A stretch of 64,000 nucleotides of DNA. Origin: Gemmatales bacterium. Its GTDB lineage: Bacteria; Planctomycetota; Planctomycetia; Gemmatales; HRBIN36. Each line of letters begins with the position of its first letter. Position 1 is the stretch's first letter. The stretch covers positions 52,671 to 116,670 of the forward strand of contig JANXCQ010000005.1 of NCBI GenBank assembly GCA_025060195.1. Direction: 5' to 3'. Below the pieces are notes generated by a model. The model worked only from the letters and a program-made list of their open reading frames with translations. It had not been told where the DNA came from and did not search any database. The position numbers and the translations under genes are program-made. Below, piece after piece: positions 45,626-55,428 of this stretch.

Positions 45626-46131
45626 TGTACGGTAAACTCTTCGAAATGCACCTGGCGAATCACCTCGCGACCGTCGGGATAAAGCATTTCGTTGAAATGG
45701 TCGCGAATTTCACGACGAATCCGATTGATCCCCACGGTGCCACGCACCTCGTCCAAGGTGCGGTCGGCTAAATAGGAGATGAGCCAGCTTTTCAGCGGGG
45801 CCTTGCGTTTGTTCAAGAGTTCCTGAATGTCCTTTTCCTCACTCTCTTCGACTTCCAGGACAATTTTGAGCCGAAGGTATCGCGTTAAGCGTTCCTCATG
45901 GAGGTTGACGACGACATCGCCGAAAGAAACGAAAGCAGTCTTCTCCACGGACTCTTTCGGCGGTGGTCGCGGAGTAGCGTGAGCGTCTCTTTTGGAACTG
46001 GCCCAAGCCGAGAAGAGCCACGGTAAGGCGAACCCCGCAGCTATCGAAGCTAAGGCGAGTATCCCAAGGATGACCCATCGCAGTCGGCCGCCGGATTGGG
46101 CGGTGGCTTCGGTCGAAGCAGTTTCGGCCAT
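45622..46131 (-). CDS. fliL: Flagellar basal body-associated protein FliL
   Basis: 169 residues: one membrane segment (WVILGILALASIAAGFALPWLF) and a periplasmic FliL domain with FGDVVVNLHEERLTRYLRLKIVLEV and the conserved C-terminal pattern VRGTVGINRIRREIRDHFNEML. It supports stator assembly around the motor. It overlaps fliM by four bases. Confidence 0.93.
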   Translation of the reverse strand: MAETASTEATAQSGGRLRWVILGILALASIAAGFALPWLFSAWASSKRDAHATPRPPPKESVEKTAFVSFGDVVVNLHEERLTRYLRLKIVLEVEESEEKDIQELLNKRKAPLKSWLISYLADRTLDEVRGTVGINRIRREIRDHFNEMLYPDGREVIRQVHFEEFTVQ

Positions 46132-46268
46132 GGTGCAGTCCCAGCGGGTGGACCAAGCGACACCGATTCCCTCAAAGCTCGCATCGGCTCAGGTAAGAAG
46201 TTATCTTGACCACATGAGATGAACTTCTCGAGCTTCGACGGTTATCTGCCCCGCAGACACAGCAAACT

Positions 46269-47048
46269 TTAGCTTCTTGACGTAGAGCCAGGTTTACTGG
46301 CAGGGCGTTTCAGGAGTTTGATCCGCTCGATGATTTGCGTGGCCAAGTCAGGGGGCATCTGCTCGAGAATTTTGGCCGCGCGGGTTTCCTTGACTAAGCT
46401 GAACAACTTTACCGCGGTGTCCAGGTTCCCGGTATTGGCCATGTGCTCGAACAGCTTCGCCGCACTTTCAGGAGCCATATTAGCGATGCGTTCGGCCAGG
46501 CTTTCCAGGTTCTTTCGCTCGGTGTCTTCAAACAGACGGAGCGAGCTTTCATAGTCCTTGATACGCTCAGTTACTTCTTCCTGGTGGCGATGCAATTCTT
46601 GCTGTTTTTGTTCGAGTTGCTGGAACTGGGCTTCCAGGAGGCGCATCTCTTCGTGTATTTGTTTGCGTAAGGCGTCCAGGGCTGCCCTTTCGGCGCGGAT
46701 GTCGTTGAAGACGAGTTCGAGGTTCTTTTGCCGCTGCGTTAACATTTCTTCTTGCCGACGCAGTTCCTCACGGCGTTTTTCTAACGTGGCCATAAGTTGG
46801 ATCGCAGCTTCGACCTGCTGAGGATGGGCCAAGCGAACCGCGACGCGCTCAGGGCCTTCGTCCAATTTTTCTTCAGAGGCCGCATTGGACAGGGACATAT
46901 TCGTAGGCCCCCCATGCTCTCCGGCTGAAGGAGTGGTGTGGCCATCGTGCAGACCGGGGCTGGACTGCCGCTGCCACCACCAGGAAACGCCCGCTGACAG
47001 GCTGAATAACACGGCAGGTACCAGGACATAGAGTAAAAGACGTTTCAT
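46269..47048 (-). CDS. MotE-like flagellar coiled-coil protein
   Basis: 259 residues. An N-terminal membrane segment (LLYVLVPAVLFSLSAGVSWWW) is followed by a long coiled coil (about 75-170, rich in Glu, Gln and Arg) and a C-terminal helical domain like the MgtE N-terminal repeat (KLFEHMANTGNLDTAVKLFSLVKETRAAKILEQMPPDLATQIIERI). This architecture is that of MotE, a periplasmic stator chaperone, and it sits in the same place after fliJ. Start overlaps the fliJ stop by four bases. Confidence 0.85.
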   Translation of the reverse strand: MKRLLLYVLVPAVLFSLSAGVSWWWQRQSSPGLHDGHTTPSAGEHGGPTNMSLSNAASEEKLDEGPERVAVRLAHPQQVEAAIQLMATLEKRREELRRQEEMLTQRQKNLELVFNDIRAERAALDALRKQIHEEMRLLEAQFQQLEQKQQELHRHQEEVTERIKDYESSLRLFEDTERKNLESLAERIANMAPESAAKLFEHMANTGNLDTAVKLFSLVKETRAAKILEQMPPDLATQIIERIKLLKRPASKPGSTSRS

Positions 47049-47602
47049 GCTTCCGCCTCCTCAATCGCCCGAAGCGGTTGCATCAAGTTCGGGAAAAAAG
47101 ACAGGGCAGAGTCTTTGCTATACCATCCTCGCAAGGCCATCTCGTCGAGGAGACGTTGATGGTAATCTCGCAGTTCACGTCGGAACTTCAACCAGGCTTG
47201 ACGGCGTAGAAGCTTGATTATCTCGGTTTGTTGGGCTAGACCCCGACGGTGTTGGTTCCGTTGCTCCCAGACCTGGCGCCGCTCGGCCTCATGACGCCGG
47301 GCTAATTGCTCAACCTGGTGCAACACGCGTAAATGCTCGGCGAGCAGAAACCAGTACGCGTCCGGGACAAGGCCCTCCTGAGATGGCACATGGGAAACAT
47401 TATGTTCTTTGCTGTTTGCGCACGAGGTCCAGCGCAAAAAAGCCGCCTCACTGAGTTCTTGTCCGTGTCGCTGTAATGCCTGCACTTGTTGCGCAGCTTC
47501 CCACCATTGGTGAAGCGCCTGGGCTTGTTCGACCTCGGCCTGGCGCAGTCGTAGCTCATGCCAGCGAAGAAGGAACTCTAGAGGAAAGTGGAAGCGTCTC
47601 AT
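47045..47602 (-). CDS. fliJ: Flagellar export protein FliJ
   Basis: 185 residues, almost entirely coiled coil, beginning with the typical FHFPLEFLLRWHELRLRQAE. FliJ forms the central stalk of the FliI ATPase ring and carries export chaperones. Gene position directly behind fliI supports the call. It is somewhat longer than the usual 147 residues. Confidence 0.88.
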   Translation of the reverse strand: MRRFHFPLEFLLRWHELRLRQAEVEQAQALHQWWEAAQQVQALQRHGQELSEAAFLRWTSCANSKEHNVSHVPSQEGLVPDAYWFLLAEHLRVLHQVEQLARRHEAERRQVWEQRNQHRRGLAQQTEIIKLLRRQAWLKFRRELRDYHQRLLDEMALRGWYSKDSALSFFPNLMQPLRAIEEAEA

Positions 47603-47641
47603 GGCTCAGTCCCCAAGCCTGTCCGTCGTGGGCATAGGTGC

Positions 47642-48973
47642 TCAGGCGGCGCTGGTCGCCCAGGCAGCGGCTAATCGTTCCAAGGCGGCGCGCGTGTCTG
47701 AGAAACTTATCCGCTCTCCACGGTTTTGCCGTAGGAATTGCAGGAGCGCGGGTTGTAGATCTAAGGCGCGATCAATTTGGGGTTGGCTGCCGCGGACGTA
47801 GGCACCGATGCGCACCAAATCTTCCACTTCAGCGAGCGTGGCCAATAGGGACCGTACTTGCTGGGCTGCCCGGGCATGATTAGCGTCAACCACCTCGTGA
47901 GCGATACGGCTAACGCTGCGAAGCACATTGACAGCGGGATAGTGTCCTTTCTCGGCCAGTTGCCGCTCTAGCACGATATGCCCATCGAGAAGCGCGCGGC
48001 AGGCATCAGCAATCGGTTCGTCCAAGTCGTCTCCTTCAACCAAGATGGTCATCAGGGCGGTAATACTGCCGGACTCAGCGGGGCCCAAGCGTTCCAGAGT
48101 CGAGGCAAGCAGTTGGAAGACAGAGGGCGTATAGCCACGGCTACTCGGCGGTTCTCCCAGCGCCAAACCGAGCTCGCGCTGCGCCATGGCCAATCGTGTC
48201 AGGCTGTCGAGCAACAAGAGCACCTGCTTTCCTGATTGGCGAAACTCTTCGGCAATGGTACAGGCCAACCAACAAGCATGCAGCCGCATCAGGGGCATTT
48301 CGTCGCTGGTGGCCACTACGACAACGCTGCGAGCTAAGCCCGTGCCTAAGTGGTCTTCGAGGAAGGAGCGAACTTCACGTCCCCGCTCCCCGATGAGCGC
48401 AAGCACGACAACTTCAGCTTCTGCACCGCGGGCGATTTCACCGAGCAACGTGCTTTTGCCGACTCCACTGCCTGCAAAGATGCCCACGCGTTGGCCCTGG
48501 CCGAGCGTAAGCAGGCCGTCAATCACTCGTTGGCCCGTGATGAAAGGCTGGCGGATCCGCGTGCGGGTTAATGGAGAGACGCGGGCCGTCGCGCGCACAG
48601 GGATGTTGCGACCTGTGGGCGGCGGCTTGCCGTCCACGGGTCGGCCTAAACCGTCGAGCACACGCCCGAGTAAACTTGGCCCAAACGGCACGGTAACTTT
48701 TTTTCCTGTGTGTTGTGCTAACGTTCCTGGTCCTAGAGCACTAACCGGTTCGAAAGGGGCCAGGATTGCCGTGGCGTCGCGAAAACCGATGACCTGCGCC
48801 GCCACGCGTGGACCGTGGCTCGGATAAATCCAACACAAGTCGCCCACCGCGGCCGGCAGCCGACAGGTCATGATGGTCCCCTGAACACTACGGAGCCGAC
48901 CACACCAAGTCGGTTGCCAAGCTTGGCCCAAAGCGGCGCGAAGTTCAAGTAGGAATGTGCTATTCCACCGCAT
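47642..48973 (-). CDS. fliI: Flagellum-specific ATPase FliI
   Basis: 443 residues; hexameric F1-beta-like ATPase of the flagellar type III export gate. Walker A is AGSGVGKST at 167-175, Walker B is in QVLLLLDSLTRLAMAQRELGLALGEPP, and GRVLDGLGRPVDG marks the N-terminal boundary. The C-terminal part has GSQPQIDRALDLQP. Its start overlaps the fliH end by fourteen bases. Confidence 0.96.
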   Translation of the reverse strand: MRWNSTFLLELRAALGQAWQPTWCGRLRSVQGTIMTCRLPAAVGDLCWIYPSHGPRVAAQVIGFRDATAILAPFEPVSALGPGTLAQHTGKKVTVPFGPSLLGRVLDGLGRPVDGKPPPTGRNIPVRATARVSPLTRTRIRQPFITGQRVIDGLLTLGQGQRVGIFAGSGVGKSTLLGEIARGAEAEVVVLALIGERGREVRSFLEDHLGTGLARSVVVVATSDEMPLMRLHACWLACTIAEEFRQSGKQVLLLLDSLTRLAMAQRELGLALGEPPSSRGYTPSVFQLLASTLERLGPAESGSITALMTILVEGDDLDEPIADACRALLDGHIVLERQLAEKGHYPAVNVLRSVSRIAHEVVDANHARAAQQVRSLLATLAEVEDLVRIGAYVRGSQPQIDRALDLQPALLQFLRQNRGERISFSDTRAALERLAAAWATSAA

Positions 48974-49553
48974 AGCTGTCCACCCTGGACAGAACGGTTT
49001 GCATTACCGCAGCCAAACGTTCATGCCAACGCCACCAGAGCACCAAATCCTCCCATTCGATGCGATACTCCCCCGGTCGCAATTGTGGATCCGCAACAAG
49101 TTTCCATGTGGGCAGAGCAGCGCGTAAATTCGCCGCGGCCTCGCTTTGCCACCACTGCCAATCCTCAGGCGAAAGCGCGAGGGTGATGGGATGATCAACT
49201 TTCAATGTGGCCGTCCACTCCTCCAATCTTTTTTGCCAAACCTGCAGAGGCACTGGCATCCCATTTCCGAGAGTCTCTTGAAAGATGACTAAGGCCAACT
49301 CAGCGGCTAATCGCGGTAATGCTTGGCGTAGGCCCTGCACCTGATGTTGAAGATGTTGCACGGCGTTTAGTATGGCGTGTTGCCAATGGAGCGCTTGTTG
49401 TTTATCGTGTTCACAGTTCGATTCGTTCACCACAGGCGACTCTCGGGCCGATGGGACTACCGTGGTTGCTGGGACGTTGTCAGCTAAACAGACCCCGGAC
49501 AACCGCCGCGGCAAGCGGATCACGTATTCAGATAAGCCAATGTTTGGATGCAT
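48960..49553 (-). CDS. fliH: Flagellar assembly protein FliH-like
   Basis: About 197 residues from ATG 49553; the frame is open to 49604, which would overlap fliG by 26 bases. The sequence is poorly conserved, as usual for FliH: a helical region (HLQHQVQGLRQALPRLAAELALVIFQETLG) and a C-terminal V-ATPase E-like domain ending with LRPGEYRIEWEDLVLWW, where the QxGDVRIE-type motif is degenerate. Position between fliG and fliI gives the identity. FliH regulates the FliI ATPase. Confidence 0.83.
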   Translation of the reverse strand: MHPNIGLSEYVIRLPRRLSGVCLADNVPATTVVPSARESPVVNESNCEHDKQQALHWQHAILNAVQHLQHQVQGLRQALPRLAAELALVIFQETLGNGMPVPLQVWQKRLEEWTATLKVDHPITLALSPEDWQWWQSEAAANLRAALPTWKLVADPQLRPGEYRIEWEDLVLWWRWHERLAAVMQTVLSRVDSYAVE

Positions 49554-49578
49554 GGCGCGTTGGTCGGAGTTGATTATG

Positions 49579-50586
49579 TCATTCCTCTTCGTAGGCCAAT
49601 TCACCCGCTAAATCTAAGCGTTGCAGGACCTCGATAAGTTGCCGCTGTGCTTGTCGGATCTGAGTCTGACCGACGCTCCCTAAGAACTCCATCTCTTCCT
49701 GCAGAGCTTCACGTGCCCGTCGAGACAGGTTGCGGGTAATCTTTTCCCGCACTTCCTGGGAAGCGCCTTTGACAGCTAAGGCTAAGGTTCGGGAGTCAAC
49801 TTCAGCTAACACCTTCTGCACGGAGCGATCCTGGAGACGTAAGATATCCTCGAGCCGATATAACAGCTCCTTGATTCGCTGGGCCAACGCGGCATCGGAA
49901 CGTTCCAAAGCCTCGAAGATTTCCTTCCGATCCTGGCGATCCAACTGCCGCAACAATTTCGCTGTGCGCTCCACCTGTTGGTCGCTCAGGGCCAATTCGG
50001 GATTCTCTGTCAGACGTGCCACTTTGCTCAACACGGCGAGCTGAAGCGTTCGCATCACGTCGGGGCTGGGCGGTTGTAATTGGGCTAAACGCAAAGATGC
50101 CTCGCGACGGCTTTCTGGAGGTAAACGGCGGAGCACCTCAGCCGCCTCGGCAGGACGCAGTTGCTGCAAGACTAACGCAATCGTTCGGGGCTGTTCGTCT
50201 GCCAAGGCCGCCGACAATAAGGCCGATGGTATTTCGCGCAAGACAGGCAGCGGTTCCTCTTGACCTTGCAGGGCAGCCAGCAAGCGCGCCCGCAGCTGAG
50301 CTAGGTTCTCCGTGCTGGCAGGCTCCGTCGCTGGCACACTCGGAGTGGGAGCCGTCGGTTGGCTCGACGAAGGTGCGGAACTTGCTGACGTCTCTACTTG
50401 GCGGAGCAATTCATCCAGTTCCTGCCAAGCGCGCTGTTGCCAGTGGAGCAATTGGGGCGAGTGGGACAGTTCTTGCATAGCCTGCCGCAAGGTTTGGGCT
50501 TGTTCCTCGGGCAAGCGGCGCAGCACAGCTTCTGCAGATGGCCCTAGACTGACGAGCAAAGCTGCGGCTTTGGCACGTCCGTCCAT
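49579..50586 (-). CDS. fliG: Flagellar motor switch protein FliG
   Basis: About 335 residues from ATG 50586 (GTG 50601 is an alternative). A normal N-terminal domain (AKAAALLVSLGPSAEAVLRRLPEEQA) is joined to the middle domain by an unusual Ala/Ser/Pro/Thr linker (about 75-95). The middle domain keeps a variant of EHPQTIA (DEQPRTIALVL), and the C-terminal torque helix region reads LEDILRLQDRSVQKVLAEVDSRTLALAVKG with charged positions retained. Forms the upper C-ring and contacts the MotA stator. Confidence 0.94.
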   Translation of the reverse strand: MDGRAKAAALLVSLGPSAEAVLRRLPEEQAQTLRQAMQELSHSPQLLHWQQRAWQELDELLRQVETSASSAPSSSQPTAPTPSVPATEPASTENLAQLRARLLAALQGQEEPLPVLREIPSALLSAALADEQPRTIALVLQQLRPAEAAEVLRRLPPESRREASLRLAQLQPPSPDVMRTLQLAVLSKVARLTENPELALSDQQVERTAKLLRQLDRQDRKEIFEALERSDAALAQRIKELLYRLEDILRLQDRSVQKVLAEVDSRTLALAVKGASQEVREKITRNLSRRAREALQEEMEFLGSVGQTQIRQAQRQLIEVLQRLDLAGELAYEEE

Positions 50587-50635
50587 TGAGATGGTCACCA
50601 CTGTCGGGCTACTTCCAATTTAGCTTACATCAGGA

Positions 50636-52180
50636 TCACGCCGCGGCTCGCAAGGGTGGCCGTGCGGCCTGGGCAGGAGTTGCTGCGGAGGCCGGCGCCT
50701 CCCGTTGGACTAAGTTGCCCTCCTGTTCTAACCACTGGGCAATAATGCGGGCCAGCATCTCAGGTTGCTGCTTGGCCAATTCCACAACACCCGGGGCGGC
50801 GGGTGTGGCTGTCCCTGCCGAAGGCTTCCAGCTCCGAAGTACGAGCCAACCGAACGCTAACCCCGCCAGGGCCACTAAAGCCAGGGATATAGACTTCGCT
50901 AAAGCGAGGTAACGCTCCCAAGCCTGGGCGCTGAGATATTCCTGCTCCAGGGTGCTCGGCGCGGGCAGTTGCAATTGGACCTCGGTTACCCGAATCTCAT
51001 CACGCCCCGGTTTGAATCCCACCGCCTGTTTGACCAGTTCCTGCACTTCGCTCACCGTCAAAGGCTTGCCCGTGCGCGGCCCAGACAAATCTACCATGAC
51101 CGCCACCGTGAGCCGCTCAATCTGGCCTGCCGAGTGCACACGGGTGATCTCCGTTCGGGCGGGCGGGTAGTATTCGGTGGTTTCCGTTTCTCGTTGTTCG
51201 GAAGACGTGTTCGCCCCTGCGGGCATCGTGCGTTGGAGATTGCTTGTCGTGCCTGCAGGGCCCCGCGCTAGACCCATCGTGCCTGTAGTCTTCTCGTTGA
51301 CGATTTCAGAGCGGCGGATGGGTTTTTGCTCGAGGTTATACGATTCCGATTTTTCCGTGAGCGTCTGATGATTGAACTCCACGGCGACTCGAACGATGGC
51401 TTTTCCCGGGCCGAGCACAGCGGTGAGCATCTTTTCCGCCTCGGCAGCCAAGTAAGCTTCATAGTCACGTTTGCGGTCGAGTAAATGTCCCGACAGACCG
51501 CCCTCGGTGGCGGGCTCCGTGAGGAGCCGGCCCTGGCTATCCACGATGGTTACGTTTTCGGGAGCCAACCCTTCCACACTTCGACTGACCAACGCAACAA
51601 TGGCTGAGGCTGTGCTACGTGGCAGCGTCATCCCCGGCTTCAAACGAAGCATCACGCTCGCAGTGACAGGTTTTCGTTCACGAACAAACGGACTTGGTTC
51701 AGGCCGAGTAATGTGCACCCGGGCATAGGCCACCGGTTCCAATTGCATGATTGTCCGCGCCAGTTCAGTTTGTAGGGCCCGCGTGAAATTAACTTGCTGC
51801 AGAAACGGAGTCAGTCCAAAAGGCGTGCCCTGGTCAAAAAGGTCATCAAAAGTTTTCCCGCCGCGCGCGGGCAACCCGGCGCGTGCTAAATCCACCAAGG
51901 CTTGCTGATGATACTGCACGGGAACGAGAATCGTCGTACCCTGGTTTTCCAGACGGTAGGGAATGTTCTGCGCCTGCAAACGCGCAGTAATTGCCCCGCT
52001 ATCTTCCAAGGCCAAGCCGCTATAAAGTACGCGATACTCCGGTTGCAGCGCCCAGTAAATCAAGCCGAGCAGGGCGCTTATGAGAGCCAGCACGGCGCCG
52101 AGAAAGAAGGCCCGTCGAGGCCAGCTCAGGCCCTGCCACAGTCGGCTGATTTGTTCGCGGAGCTGCAACCACCAGTTCAT
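50636..52180 (-). CDS. fliF: Flagellar M-ring protein FliF
   Basis: 514 residues. Two membrane helices bracket the periplasmic ring-building domains: AFFLGAVLALISALLGLIYWAL near 26-47 and YLALAKSISLALVALAGLAFGWLVL near 436-460. YRVLYSGLALEDSGAITARLQAQNIPY and ARVHITRPEPSPFVRERKPVTASVMLRLKPG are typical YscJ/FliF motifs. A long Thr/Pro-rich loop precedes the second helix, and the C-terminal tail binds FliG. Confidence 0.96.
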   Translation of the reverse strand: MNWWLQLREQISRLWQGLSWPRRAFFLGAVLALISALLGLIYWALQPEYRVLYSGLALEDSGAITARLQAQNIPYRLENQGTTILVPVQYHQQALVDLARAGLPARGGKTFDDLFDQGTPFGLTPFLQQVNFTRALQTELARTIMQLEPVAYARVHITRPEPSPFVRERKPVTASVMLRLKPGMTLPRSTASAIVALVSRSVEGLAPENVTIVDSQGRLLTEPATEGGLSGHLLDRKRDYEAYLAAEAEKMLTAVLGPGKAIVRVAVEFNHQTLTEKSESYNLEQKPIRRSEIVNEKTTGTMGLARGPAGTTSNLQRTMPAGANTSSEQRETETTEYYPPARTEITRVHSAGQIERLTVAVMVDLSGPRTGKPLTVSEVQELVKQAVGFKPGRDEIRVTEVQLQLPAPSTLEQEYLSAQAWERYLALAKSISLALVALAGLAFGWLVLRSWKPSAGTATPAAPGVVELAKQQPEMLARIIAQWLEQEGNLVQREAPASAATPAQAARPPLRAAA

Positions 52181-52214
52181 AAGCGGCGTCGAAAGCTGGG
52201 CACCAAGCTATCTG

Positions 52215-52517
52215 CTAAATTGGCATCCGCGCGATTTCTTGGTAGGCTTCCGTCAGCCGATTGCGAATCTCCAGAAGTAAGCGGAAGGTCAAATCGGCCT
52301 GGGCGACGCTAAGCAGCACGTCGTGTAAACTCTCCGCTTGTCCTAAGGCCAGCTGATGCACAGCCTGATTTGCCTGGGCCGCGCTGACTTGAACTTGCTG
52401 CAACAGCTCGTGCACCGCCCGGCTAAATGGGAAGGTGCCCGAGCCGGGCGCTTTGGTGGGCGAGGACGCGCCGGGTAAAAGTGCCGGAGCTATTTCGCGG
52501 ATCGGCGTGATGGACAT
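52215..52517 (-). CDS. fliE: Flagellar hook-basal body complex protein FliE
   Basis: 100 residues. The C-terminal half has the FliE pattern: FSRAVHELLQQVQVSAAQANQAVHQLALGQAESLHDVLLSVAQADLTFRLLLEIRNRLTEAYQEIARM, broken only by the start region. FliE links the MS-ring to the proximal rod. Confidence 0.94.
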   Translation of the reverse strand: MSITPIREIAPALLPGASSPTKAPGSGTFPFSRAVHELLQQVQVSAAQANQAVHQLALGQAESLHDVLLSVAQADLTFRLLLEIRNRLTEAYQEIARMPI

Positions 52518-52540
52518 GATGCCTCAGTTATGTGTCCGCA

Positions 52541-52966
52541 TCAACCACGCAGGAGCACGAATGCTTGTTCCATCATTTGGCGAAAGGTTTGCAGCACCTT
52601 GAGATTGGCCTCATAGGCTCGACTAGCTGTTAGTAGGTTCACCATTTCCAGTGGCAAAGACACGTTCGGATACAGCACATATCCGTCTGCATCTGCGTCG
52701 GGATGGCCTGGTTGATAAACGCGTGGGAATTCCGACGGGTCGTCTGCGATGGCAGCGATCCGTACTCCTTCCAACTGGGGCTGTCGAAGGTGATGACGCA
52801 ATAAGGCCTCGAAAACGACCTCTTTGCGACGGTACGGTCCACCCTCTAACGAGCGCGTCGAAAACGCATTAGCCAAGTTATTAGCAATCACTTCCATACG
52901 CCGTTGCTCAGCACTCAGGCCACGAGCACTGATCCGCGTAATAGGGAAAAGATTTTCGAAAATCAT
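52541..52966 (-). CDS. flgC: Flagellar basal-body rod protein FlgC
   Basis: 141 residues with the rod-protein N-terminal signature (ISARGLSAEQRRMEVIANNLANAFST) and a C-terminal helix (YPNVSLPLEMVNLLTASRAYEANLKVLQTFRQMMEQAFVL). The ANA variant of the usual ANxxT turn is kept. FlgC forms part of the proximal rod with FlgB and FlgF. Confidence 0.95.
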   Translation of the reverse strand: MIFENLFPITRISARGLSAEQRRMEVIANNLANAFSTRSLEGGPYRRKEVVFEALLRHHLRQPQLEGVRIAAIADDPSEFPRVYQPGHPDADADGYVLYPNVSLPLEMVNLLTASRAYEANLKVLQTFRQMMEQAFVLLRG

Positions 52967-52999
52967 TACTCAGACCCTCTTAGGCGCACCCAGGAGACC

Positions 53000-53371
53000 C
53001 TAACGACCAGTAATCGCACTGCGCAATTGGCCCAAGCGGAGCGCCAAAATCTGCACATAAGTCTGATAGAGCAAACTGTTCTTCATCAGCAAACCCAGCT
53101 CTTGTGCAATATCAACCGTGTTCCCATCGGCGCGGGGCGGATTCGTCGCATCTCCAACGATCCAAGGACGAACTGCAACTGGCCCTGGGTCATGCTTCGA
53201 TGATTCGCGGCGTAACTGCTCCGCCAATTCTTCCTCGAACCGAACAACCAACCGCTGATAGCCCGGGGTATTGACGTTAGCCACGTTCTGCGCGATTACC
53301 TTGTGGCGTAGCGAACATGCCTCGAGCAAGCGGCAGAGCAGTTCCCCTTGCGGTATTCCGCCCAGTGCCAT
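53000..53371 (-). CDS. flgB: Flagellar basal-body rod protein FlgB
   Basis: 123 residues. The N-terminal motif RHKVIAQNVANVNTPGYQRLVVRFEEEL is the rod-protein signature, and NTVDIAQELGLLMKNSLLYQTYVQIL is the C-terminal one. It is the first gene of the minus-strand flagellar operon; I found no convincing sigma28 or sigma54 promoter in the 346 bases before it. Confidence 0.94.
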   Translation of the reverse strand: MALGGIPQGELLCRLLEACSLRHKVIAQNVANVNTPGYQRLVVRFEEELAEQLRRESSKHDPGPVAVRPWIVGDATNPPRADGNTVDIAQELGLLMKNSLLYQTYVQILALRLGQLRSAITGR

Positions 53372-53718
53372 GTTCCACTCCTCGCGCCGTGTCCGACAGC
53401 TCTGCAGGCAAGTATCGGAACTGCGGATTTGCCAGCTTTAGCGAATCTACCGACTCTAGCGATACAAGGTAAGCAAATCGGCTCTCGCATTAGGCACTTA
53501 TCCCACACCTGTGTTTCCTAACCATCTCGTTTACTTGCCACACAACGCTTGAACTAATGGGCTCTGCCTCTGAATGTCGCAATAAGGACTATAAAGCATC
53601 GCACCCGGCCCAACTCGGCTTGCAATTTCCGCACATCGCCACTAACTTATCGGCCCAACGATCAAGGCGACCCTCGACACCCAGGCCGCTTACCCTTTTT
53701 CCTAGCAAGGAAGCCACG
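53372..53718. other. Divergent intergenic region between flgB and the peptidase gene
   Basis: About 346 bases that must contain promoters for both directions. A CTAAAG...CCGATA pair on the minus strand recalls sigma28, but its spacing is two bases too long. Nothing firmer is visible. Confidence 0.4.
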
Positions 53719-55275
53719 ATGCGCAGGAAGCGCTTTTTGCTCTCAGCTCTACTGCCCATCAGCATGATTGTTGGCCTCGTGGCAGGAGAAGAAGCGCCAA
53801 GCTCGCTGTTGGTGCAACAAGCGTTACGGGAAGCACAAGTTCACTTGCAACGAGGTGAACCTGGCAGCGCTGTGCGCGTCCTGGAACGCCAACTGTCCCA
53901 AATTAACGGCAACGCGACGTACCTGGACCTGCTCGCTGTAGCCTACGAGCAATACCTGGCCGAGCTACAGCGTCTTGGACGCTCCGACCTGATGCCCACT
54001 TACTTAGAGCGTCTCGCCATCCTCCAGCCAGCCCGCGCCGCATGGTTGCGGCAAACGTGGGGCATTCCCGAAGCACCTAAGTCGCCTGCACGTCCTATTA
54101 TCCGCGGTCGTCTGGATGAAGAGATAACACCAGCCATCGATCCCTCGACCGATTGGAACCAACTCGGCGACGAAGCCTTCGCCCAGGGACGTTACCAACA
54201 CGCCCGCATGTGCTATTGGCGGGCTGCCGAAAGCCAACAAACTCCCTCCAAACTGCGACTACAACGTTGGGCCTATTGTTCTTGGTGGGAGATATCCCAC
54301 CTAATGCAAGCCTCAGAATCGTCGTCCTGCGATTGGGCGGTTCTCCTCGAGGAGGGGCGCGCGGCTCAGCAACGCAGCCCGGACTGGCCCTTCGTTCACC
54401 GACTTATGAGCGAACTCCAGCGCCGCCAAGCTGATCCTGGCTATCGCGTGCACCATCGGCCTGAGCCGCTAGACAGCTGGTATCTTGCCGAATCCGCTCA
54501 CTTTCGCATCTACCACTGCAACGCGCAATTAGCCGAGGCAGTGCTGCGTTGTGCCGAGCACGTCCACGCGCTCAACGCTTGGTTTTGGTTCGGGGAGCTG
54601 ACTGTTCCTTCATGGGAGCGGCCTTGCGAAATCTATCTCCACCCTGACGGAACCAGTTTTAGCAGAGCTACGGGAGTGTCGCCGAGCGTGCCTGGTTTTT
54701 CGACCCTGGTTTACGACACCGCGGATGCACGCCGGGTGTTACGGCGACGCATGGATATACGCGCAGACGTTCCAGATCTACTGACCCGATTGGTACCGCA
54801 CGAAACTACTCACGTAAGCCTCGCTGGTCGCTTTGGGCCGCGTCCCTTACCTTACTGGGCCGACGAAGCCCTTGCTTTATTAGCCGAACCCGATGACCGC
54901 CGCCAATTCTTTCGAGAAAAAGTCTTATCGGCTCCTCGGGAACACTTAATTCCCCTGGAGAAGCTTCTTACTATAGACTCGGTCTCACCCGACTTAGATC
55001 GGCACATGTTTTACGGCCAAAGCTTGCTTTTGGCCGAATGGTTATTAGCCCAGCGCGGCAAATTCACGTTTGTCAGGCTTCTGCAGGATGCCTCACGCTA
55101 CGGTTTCCAACCCGCCCTCCAACGTTACTATGGACTTAGCTCATTGCACGACTTAGCGATAGCGTTTCGTTCTTCTAATAACAACCACTCGGTTAGTTTC
55201 CCAAAGCTTCCAATTGCACATTACCGTGATTTCCATCCGCAACAGTTGCCACTTAGTAGCCACTGGAACCGCTGA
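53719..55275 (+). CDS. Exported TPR protein with a peptidase-MA-like zinc protease domain
   Basis: 518 residues from ATG 53719, chosen for the AAGGAAG just upstream and the signal peptide that follows (FLLSALLPISMIVGLVAG); the longer frame to 53557 lacks both. Residues about 30-200 are TPR-like. The C-terminal domain has HETTH with the first His at 361 and LPYWADEALALLAEP about 20 residues later, where the Glu would be the third zinc ligand, as in gluzincins of the peptidase MA family. Probably an exported metalloprotease of unknown target. Confidence 0.85.
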   Translation: MRRKRFLLSALLPISMIVGLVAGEEAPSSLLVQQALREAQVHLQRGEPGSAVRVLERQLSQINGNATYLDLLAVAYEQYLAELQRLGRSDLMPTYLERLAILQPARAAWLRQTWGIPEAPKSPARPIIRGRLDEEITPAIDPSTDWNQLGDEAFAQGRYQHARMCYWRAAESQQTPSKLRLQRWAYCSWWEISHLMQASESSSCDWAVLLEEGRAAQQRSPDWPFVHRLMSELQRRQADPGYRVHHRPEPLDSWYLAESAHFRIYHCNAQLAEAVLRCAEHVHALNAWFWFGELTVPSWERPCEIYLHPDGTSFSRATGVSPSVPGFSTLVYDTADARRVLRRRMDIRADVPDLLTRLVPHETTHVSLAGRFGPRPLPYWADEALALLAEPDDRRQFFREKVLSAPREHLIPLEKLLTIDSVSPDLDRHMFYGQSLLLAEWLLAQRGKFTFVRLLQDASRYGFQPALQRYYGLSSLHDLAIAFRSSNNNHSVSFPKLPIAHYRDFHPQQLPLSSHWNR

Positions 55276-55428
55276 TAAACTCAAGATCGTCTGACCGAAT
55301 CACGCGCTGTCCCCCACCACTCGGTGGCAGCACCACGGAATTAGGTACTCTACTATAGCGACTGCAGCCATGGAAAAGTGCCTGATAACATCCCCAAAAC
55401 TCATAGGAATTTAGTGAGGGGAGATGAT

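Noticed and set aside
53372..53560. Sigma28 promoter for flgB (CTAAAG and CCGATA)
   Set aside because: The spacing between the two boxes is two bases too long, and the -10 part matches only partially.
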